This document shows positions 60,449-64,000 of a stretch of 64,000 bases of DNA, one piece after another. Origin of the DNA: Pseudoflavonifractor gallinarum (GTDB taxonomy: Bacteria; Bacillota; Clostridia; Oscillospirales; Oscillospiraceae); contig NZ_JADCKF010000003.1 in assembly GCF_014982855.1 (NCBI RefSeq), positions 186,001 to 250,000 on the forward strand. Reading direction: 5' to 3'. Made by a program: the position numbers and the translations under genes. Below the pieces are notes generated by a model, which saw only the letters and a list, made by a program, of their open reading frames with translations, was not told the origin of the DNA and did no database searches. How positions within the stretch are numbered: the first letter of the stretch is position 1; each line of letters begins with the position of its first letter.

Positions 60449-61852
60449 TTAGCCCTCGGTCTTCTCCTCAGACTTCTCCTCGTCCTTCTTGGTGGTCTTG
60501 CGGGTACGCTTGGGCTTCTCCTCGCCCTCGGTCTCCGCGTCCGCCTTCTTCTTGGTGGTCTTCTTCTTGGCGGGAGCCTTGCCGGTCTTGGCGCTGTCGA
60601 ACACGACGTGAGCGGCCTTCTGACGGCACAGATCGCGCTTGAGGTCCTCCACGATCAGGACCTTCTTGAGCTGCTCCTCGGTCATGTTGTACTGCTCAGC
60701 CAGACGCTTGATCTCGGCCTCGACCTCCTCGTCGGTGACCTCGATCTTCTCGGCGTCCACGATGGCGCCCAGGGCCAGATCGCTCTGGACCTGCTTGAGG
60801 GCGCTCTCCTTGGCCTGCTCCTTCATCTGCTCCATGGTCATGCCCATCATGGCCAGGTACTGGTCAAAGGGGATGCCCTGAGAGGTCACGCGCTGGGCAT
60901 AGTTGTTGACCAGCTTCTCGGCCTCGGCGTCCACCATGGCCTCGGGGATCTCGACCTCCATGTTCTCCACGACCTGCTCGATCAGGGCGTTCTCAAAGGC
61001 GTGCTGAGCGGCATCCTCACGGCGGGCCTTCAGCTTGTCGCCCAGGTCCTTCTTCAGATCGGCCAGGGTCTCAAACTCGGACACGTCCTTGGCAAACTCG
61101 TCGTCCACGGTGGGGAGCTGCTTCTCCTTGACCTCGTGGACCTTGACCTTGAACACCACGGGGGCGCCGGCCAGCTCCTCGGCCTGATAATCCTCGGGGA
61201 AGGTCACGTTCAGATCCTTCTCGTCGCCGGCCTTGGTGCCCACCAGCTGATCCTCGAAGCCGGGGATGAAGGTGCCGGAGCCCAGCTCCAGGCTGAAGCC
61301 CTCAGCCTTGCCGCCCTCAAAGGCCACGTCGTCCTTGAAGCCCTCGAAGTCGATGACCACGGTGTCGCCCAGCTTGGCCTCGCGCTCCACGGTCACGGCG
61401 CGGGTGGCGCGGTTGATGTAGGGCTTGAGCTCGTTGTCCAGGTCCTCGTCGGTGACAGTGACCTCTTCCCGCTCAGCGGTCAGGCCCTTGTACTCGCCCA
61501 GCTTGACCTCGGGACGCACGGTGACCTTCGCCTTGAAGGTGAAGCCGTCCTTGCCCACTTCCTGGATCTCGACCTGGGGCCAGGCCACGACGTCCAGCTT
61601 CTCCTGCTCCACAGCCTGGCTGTAAGCCTCGGGATAGATCTCGTTGATGGCATCTTCATAGAACACGCCGGAGCCGTACATACCCTCGATGATCTTACGG
61701 GGGGCCTTGCCCTTCCGGAAGCCGGGCACGCTGATCTTGCTGCGCTGCTTCTTGTAGACCTTCTCGATGGCGGCCTCAAACTCCTCGCCGCTCACCTCGA
61801 TGACCAGCTCGACAATGCTCTTTTCCTGCTTTTCAACGCTCTTGACATTCAT
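60449..61852 (-). CDS. tig: Trigger factor
   Basis: Ribosome-bound chaperone and prolyl isomerase. 467 residues: N-terminal ribosome-binding domain with PGFRKGKAP signature, PPIase domain (KLGDTVVIDFEGF, EDQLVGTKAGDE), and C-terminal arms. The last ~45 residues are a low-complexity Lys/Thr/Glu tail (AKKKTTKKKADAE, then KPKRTRKTTKKDEEKSEEK), which is longer than the canonical ~430-residue protein. AGGAGG precedes ATG 61852. Confidence 0.95.
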   Translation of the reverse strand: MNVKSVEKQEKSIVELVIEVSGEEFEAAIEKVYKKQRSKISVPGFRKGKAPRKIIEGMYGSGVFYEDAINEIYPEAYSQAVEQEKLDVVAWPQVEIQEVGKDGFTFKAKVTVRPEVKLGEYKGLTAEREEVTVTDEDLDNELKPYINRATRAVTVEREAKLGDTVVIDFEGFKDDVAFEGGKAEGFSLELGSGTFIPGFEDQLVGTKAGDEKDLNVTFPEDYQAEELAGAPVVFKVKVHEVKEKQLPTVDDEFAKDVSEFETLADLKKDLGDKLKARREDAAQHAFENALIEQVVENMEVEIPEAMVDAEAEKLVNNYAQRVTSQGIPFDQYLAMMGMTMEQMKEQAKESALKQVQSDLALGAIVDAEKIEVTDEEVEAEIKRLAEQYNMTEEQLKKVLIVEDLKRDLCRQKAAHVVFDSAKTGKAPAKKKTTKKKADAETEGEEKPKRTRKTTKKDEEKSEEKTEG

Positions 61853-61929
61853 GTTGTTTACTTCCTCCTATCGGTTCCGAACGGCCCGATCAACCGGCCG
61901 CCGGTAGCCTTTGTTGCATTATCCGTGTA

Positions 61930-61958
61930 ATTGTACCAGAAAACCAGATGGATTTCCA
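61930..61958 (-). promoter_or_regulatory. Sigma-A promoter of tig-clpP-clpX-lon-engB
   Basis: Minus strand TGGAAA (61953-61958), 17-bp spacer, extended -10 TGGTACAAT (hexamer 61930-61935), ~78 bases before ATG. No CtsR or HrcA operator recognised. Confidence 0.6.
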
Positions 61959-61999
61959 GACTTTTTACAAAAATATTTCCGTCTCACGCCAAATCGATC

Positions 62000-62692
62000 T
62001 CAGTCGCAGATGCGGTAGGGGCGAAATTGCAGATAATCCGCCGCCACCAGATGGTAGTCCACGCCCCCGCTGGGCCCCTCAATGGCCAGTCGGTGGCTCC
62101 CGCCGTGGAGGTGCCCGTAGAAGCACTGTTCCACGCCGTACTGCTCCAGAAGGGCGATGATCTCCGCGCACAGATAGCCATGATACCGGGGCGGATAGTG
62201 CAGAAAACACAGCTTTTTCCGCTCTCCGGCCGCCTTTAGGGAGGCCTCCAAGCGGATCAGCTCCCGCCGGAACACCTTGTCGTTGTGTCCTCCCTCGTCC
62301 TCCTCATAGAACCATCCCCGGGTCCCGCACAGGGCATAGGGCCCGTACTCGTAGCAGTTGTTGTGAAGGACGTGCAGGCTTTGAAATCCCCGCTCGGCCC
62401 AGAACCGCTCCATCTTTGAGGCGGTGTTCCACCAGTAGTCGTGGTTGCCCTTGAGGATCAGCTTGCGGCCCGGGTAGGACTCCAGAAAGGCAAAGTCCCG
62501 CTCCGCCTGCTCCAGACTCATCCCCCAGGAGATATCGCCGCACAGGACCAGGGTATCCTGGCTCGTCAGAACGCTCAGCCCCTCCCGGAGCTTCTCCACA
62601 TAGCCGCTCCACGCACCGCCGAATACGTCCATGGGCTTATTGACAGCGAGAGACAGATGGGTGTCTCCCAGTGCATACAGCGCCACGCGCAC
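62000..62692 (-). CDS. Calcineurin-like metallophosphoesterase
   Basis: 230 residues with LGDTHLS (Asp10/His12), CGDISWGMS, KGNHDYWW and GHLHGG, the full metal-ligand set of the family. Substrate unknown. GTG 62692 follows GAAGG by ~5 bases; 27 bases after thrC. Confidence 0.88.
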   Translation of the reverse strand: MRVALYALGDTHLSLAVNKPMDVFGGAWSGYVEKLREGLSVLTSQDTLVLCGDISWGMSLEQAERDFAFLESYPGRKLILKGNHDYWWNTASKMERFWAERGFQSLHVLHNNCYEYGPYALCGTRGWFYEEDEGGHNDKVFRRELIRLEASLKAAGERKKLCFLHYPPRYHGYLCAEIIALLEQYGVEQCFYGHLHGGSHRLAIEGPSGGVDYHLVAADYLQFRPYRICD

Positions 62693-62719
62693 ACCAACCT
62701 TCCAGCGCTCCGTGGCGCA

Positions 62720-64000
62720 TTATTTCAGAAAATCCAGTACCGCCGTCTCCATGGCCTCCTTGGCCGTGACCTTGGCGTCCCGGGGCTTGAAGTGCTTCAG
62801 GGCAGCCAGAGGCGCAGGGGCCGGAACGCCCGTCTTCTCGGTCAGCTGGTCGATGACCGCGGTACCCTGGGCGATCTCCTTCTCCCCCAGGGCGTCCAGC
62901 ACATCGGCGCAGAACTTGAAGGGGCTGGCGGTGGAGACCACGATGGTGGGGGTCTCATCCCCGCTCTCACGGCGGTACTCCTCCAGCACGTGGAAGGCCA
63001 CGGCGCTGTGGGGATCCACCAGGTAGTGGTTCTCATTCCACAGCTTGGCGATGGTCTCCTTGGTCTGGGTGTCATCGCAGAACCCGGCCGCGAAATTCTG
63101 CTGGAACCGGGCGCGGACCGAGTCACTGACCTCGTAGCGGCCCTGGTTGGCCAGCTGGGTCATATAGCTGCGCACTTCCCCGTCGCTGCGCTCGGCAAAC
63201 TCAAAGATCATCCGCTCCAGATTGGAGGAGATCAGGATGTCCATGGAGGGCGAGATGGTATTGTAGAAGGTCCGGTTCCGGTCATAGATACCGGTGCGGA
63301 TGAAGTCGGTGAGCACCTTGTTCTGGTTGGAGGCGCAGATCAGCTTGCCGATGGGCACGCCCATCTCCCGGGCGTAGTAGGCGGCCAGGATGTCGCCGAA
63401 GTTGCCGGTGGGCACGCAGACGTTGACCTTCTCCCCCCGCTGGATCTTCTCGTCCCGCAGCAGGTCGCAGTAGGCCGACACATAGTAGACGATCTGAGGC
63501 AGGACCCGGCCCCAGTTGATGGAGTTGGCCGAGGAGAAGAAATAGCCCCGCTCCGCCAGGACATCCCGCAACTTCTCATCGGAGAAGAGGCGCTTGACGC
63601 CGCTCTGGGCATCGTCAAAGTTGCCCTCCACCGCGCAGATCCCCACGTTCTCTCCCTGCTGGGTGAGCATCTGGAGCTCCTGGATGTCGGACACGCCGTC
63701 CTTAGGATAGAACACCAGGATGCGGGTCTTGTCCACATCCCGGAAGCCCTCCAGCGCGGCCTTTCCGGTGTCGCCCGAGGTGGCCACCAGGATGCAGGCC
63801 GTCTTGTCCTCCGAGTTCTTGCTCAGAGAGCCGGTGAGCAGGTGGGGCAGCATCTGAAGCGCCATGTCCTTGAAGGCGCAGGTGGGGCCGTGCCACAGCT
63901 CCAGGCAGTAGGTGGTGTCGTCCACCTGCCGGACCGGGGCGACCTCCTTGACGTCGAACTTATTGTCCCCATAGGCCCGCTTGGCATAGGCCGTCAGCTC
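62720..64000 (-). CDS. thrC: Threonine synthase (5' end outside window)
   Basis: PLP enzyme converting O-phosphohomoserine to threonine. The frame is open to the right edge, giving 426 residues of a usual ~490; an apparent start at 63925 is inside the gene. PLP Lys is in GPTCAFKDMALQ, and SGDTGKAALEGF (phosphate-binding) and PTGNFGDILAAYY are conserved. The end reads ETAVLDFLK. Confidence 0.95.
   Translation of the reverse strand, partial: ELTAYAKRAYGDNKFDVKEVAPVRQVDDTTYCLELWHGPTCAFKDMALQMLPHLLTGSLSKNSEDKTACILVATSGDTGKAALEGFRDVDKTRILVFYPKDGVSDIQELQMLTQQGENVGICAVEGNFDDAQSGVKRLFSDEKLRDVLAERGYFFSSANSINWGRVLPQIVYYVSAYCDLLRDEKIQRGEKVNVCVPTGNFGDILAAYYAREMGVPIGKLICASNQNKVLTDFIRTGIYDRNRTFYNTISPSMDILISSNLERMIFEFAERSDGEVRSYMTQLANQGRYEVSDSVRARFQQNFAAGFCDDTQTKETIAKLWNENHYLVDPHSAVAFHVLEEYRRESGDETPTIVVSTASPFKFCADVLDALGEKEIAQGTAVIDQLTEKTGVPAPAPLAALKHFKPRDAKVTAKEAMETAVLDFLK

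Overview
The window looks like the chromosome of a spore-forming, strictly anaerobic, high-GC member of the Clostridia, most like the gut Oscillospirales (Flavonifractor, Intestinimonas or Oscillibacter type). This is inferred from the sporulation genes spoIVA, sipL-like, spoVM-like and ytfJ, a flavodiiron protein, an IspH-S1 fusion, a PPi-dependent phosphofructokinase, many TTG and GTG starts with strong AGGAGG sites, and Firmicutes gene order. No 16S gene is present, so genus is not proven. There are about 66 protein genes. Only four (pfkA fragment, fba, an amidase, a Crp/Fnr regulator) are on the + strand. No tRNA, rRNA, CRISPR, insertion sequence or prophage was seen.

Layout. 1-3.6 kb: glycolysis (end of pfkA, PPi-type pfp, class II aldolase) and a small amidase. 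3.6-9.4 kb: a Xer-type recombinase with a micro-ORF leader, radA, a CwlD-like amidase, an aspartate aminotransferase and coaX. 9.4-13.1 kb: leuCDB divergent from a Crp/Fnr regulator. 13.1-17.4 kb: a 928-residue flavodiiron-rubredoxin(x3)-oxidoreductase fusion, then a lipoprotein nuclease with a small partner. 17.5-21.4 kb: spore-coat base genes spoIVA, sipL-like and a 23-codon spoVM-like gene, with a dense array of hairpins between spoVM and sipL. 21.4-35 kb: one long conserved housekeeping run (yicC-remA-gmk-rpoZ-priA-def-fmt-yugP-rsmB-rlmN-prpC-prkC-rsgA-thiN) ending at spoVM. 35-39.8 kb: membrane protein, J-domain protein, DUF5685, RseC-like, cdaR and cdaA. 40-43.3 kb: cysteine desulfurase with DUF3343, ispF, ispD, carD. 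43.5-48.9 kb: an RpiR-led operon (HI0933-type flavoprotein, cmk, plsC, ispH-S1). 49-54.3 kb: site-2 protease, scpA, scpB, DUF2953, ytfJ, D,D-carboxypeptidase, rluB. 54.4-62 kb: the tig-clpP-clpX-lon-engB proteostasis block plus a FAH-family gene. 62-64 kb: metallophosphoesterase and the 3' part of thrC.

The most distinctive signals are: the 20.78-21.09 kb hairpin array, bounded by two copies of one perfect palindrome, with a sigma-E-like promoter for sipL built from one copy; the spoVM-like microgene coupled by a TTGA overlap to an unrecognised 55-residue membrane protein; the flavodiiron fusion with three short-spaced rubredoxin modules; and a 22-codon micro-ORF with a strong ribosome site whose 3' half is a 14-bp-arm palindrome, just upstream of a recombinase that has a TTG start and no visible ribosome site.
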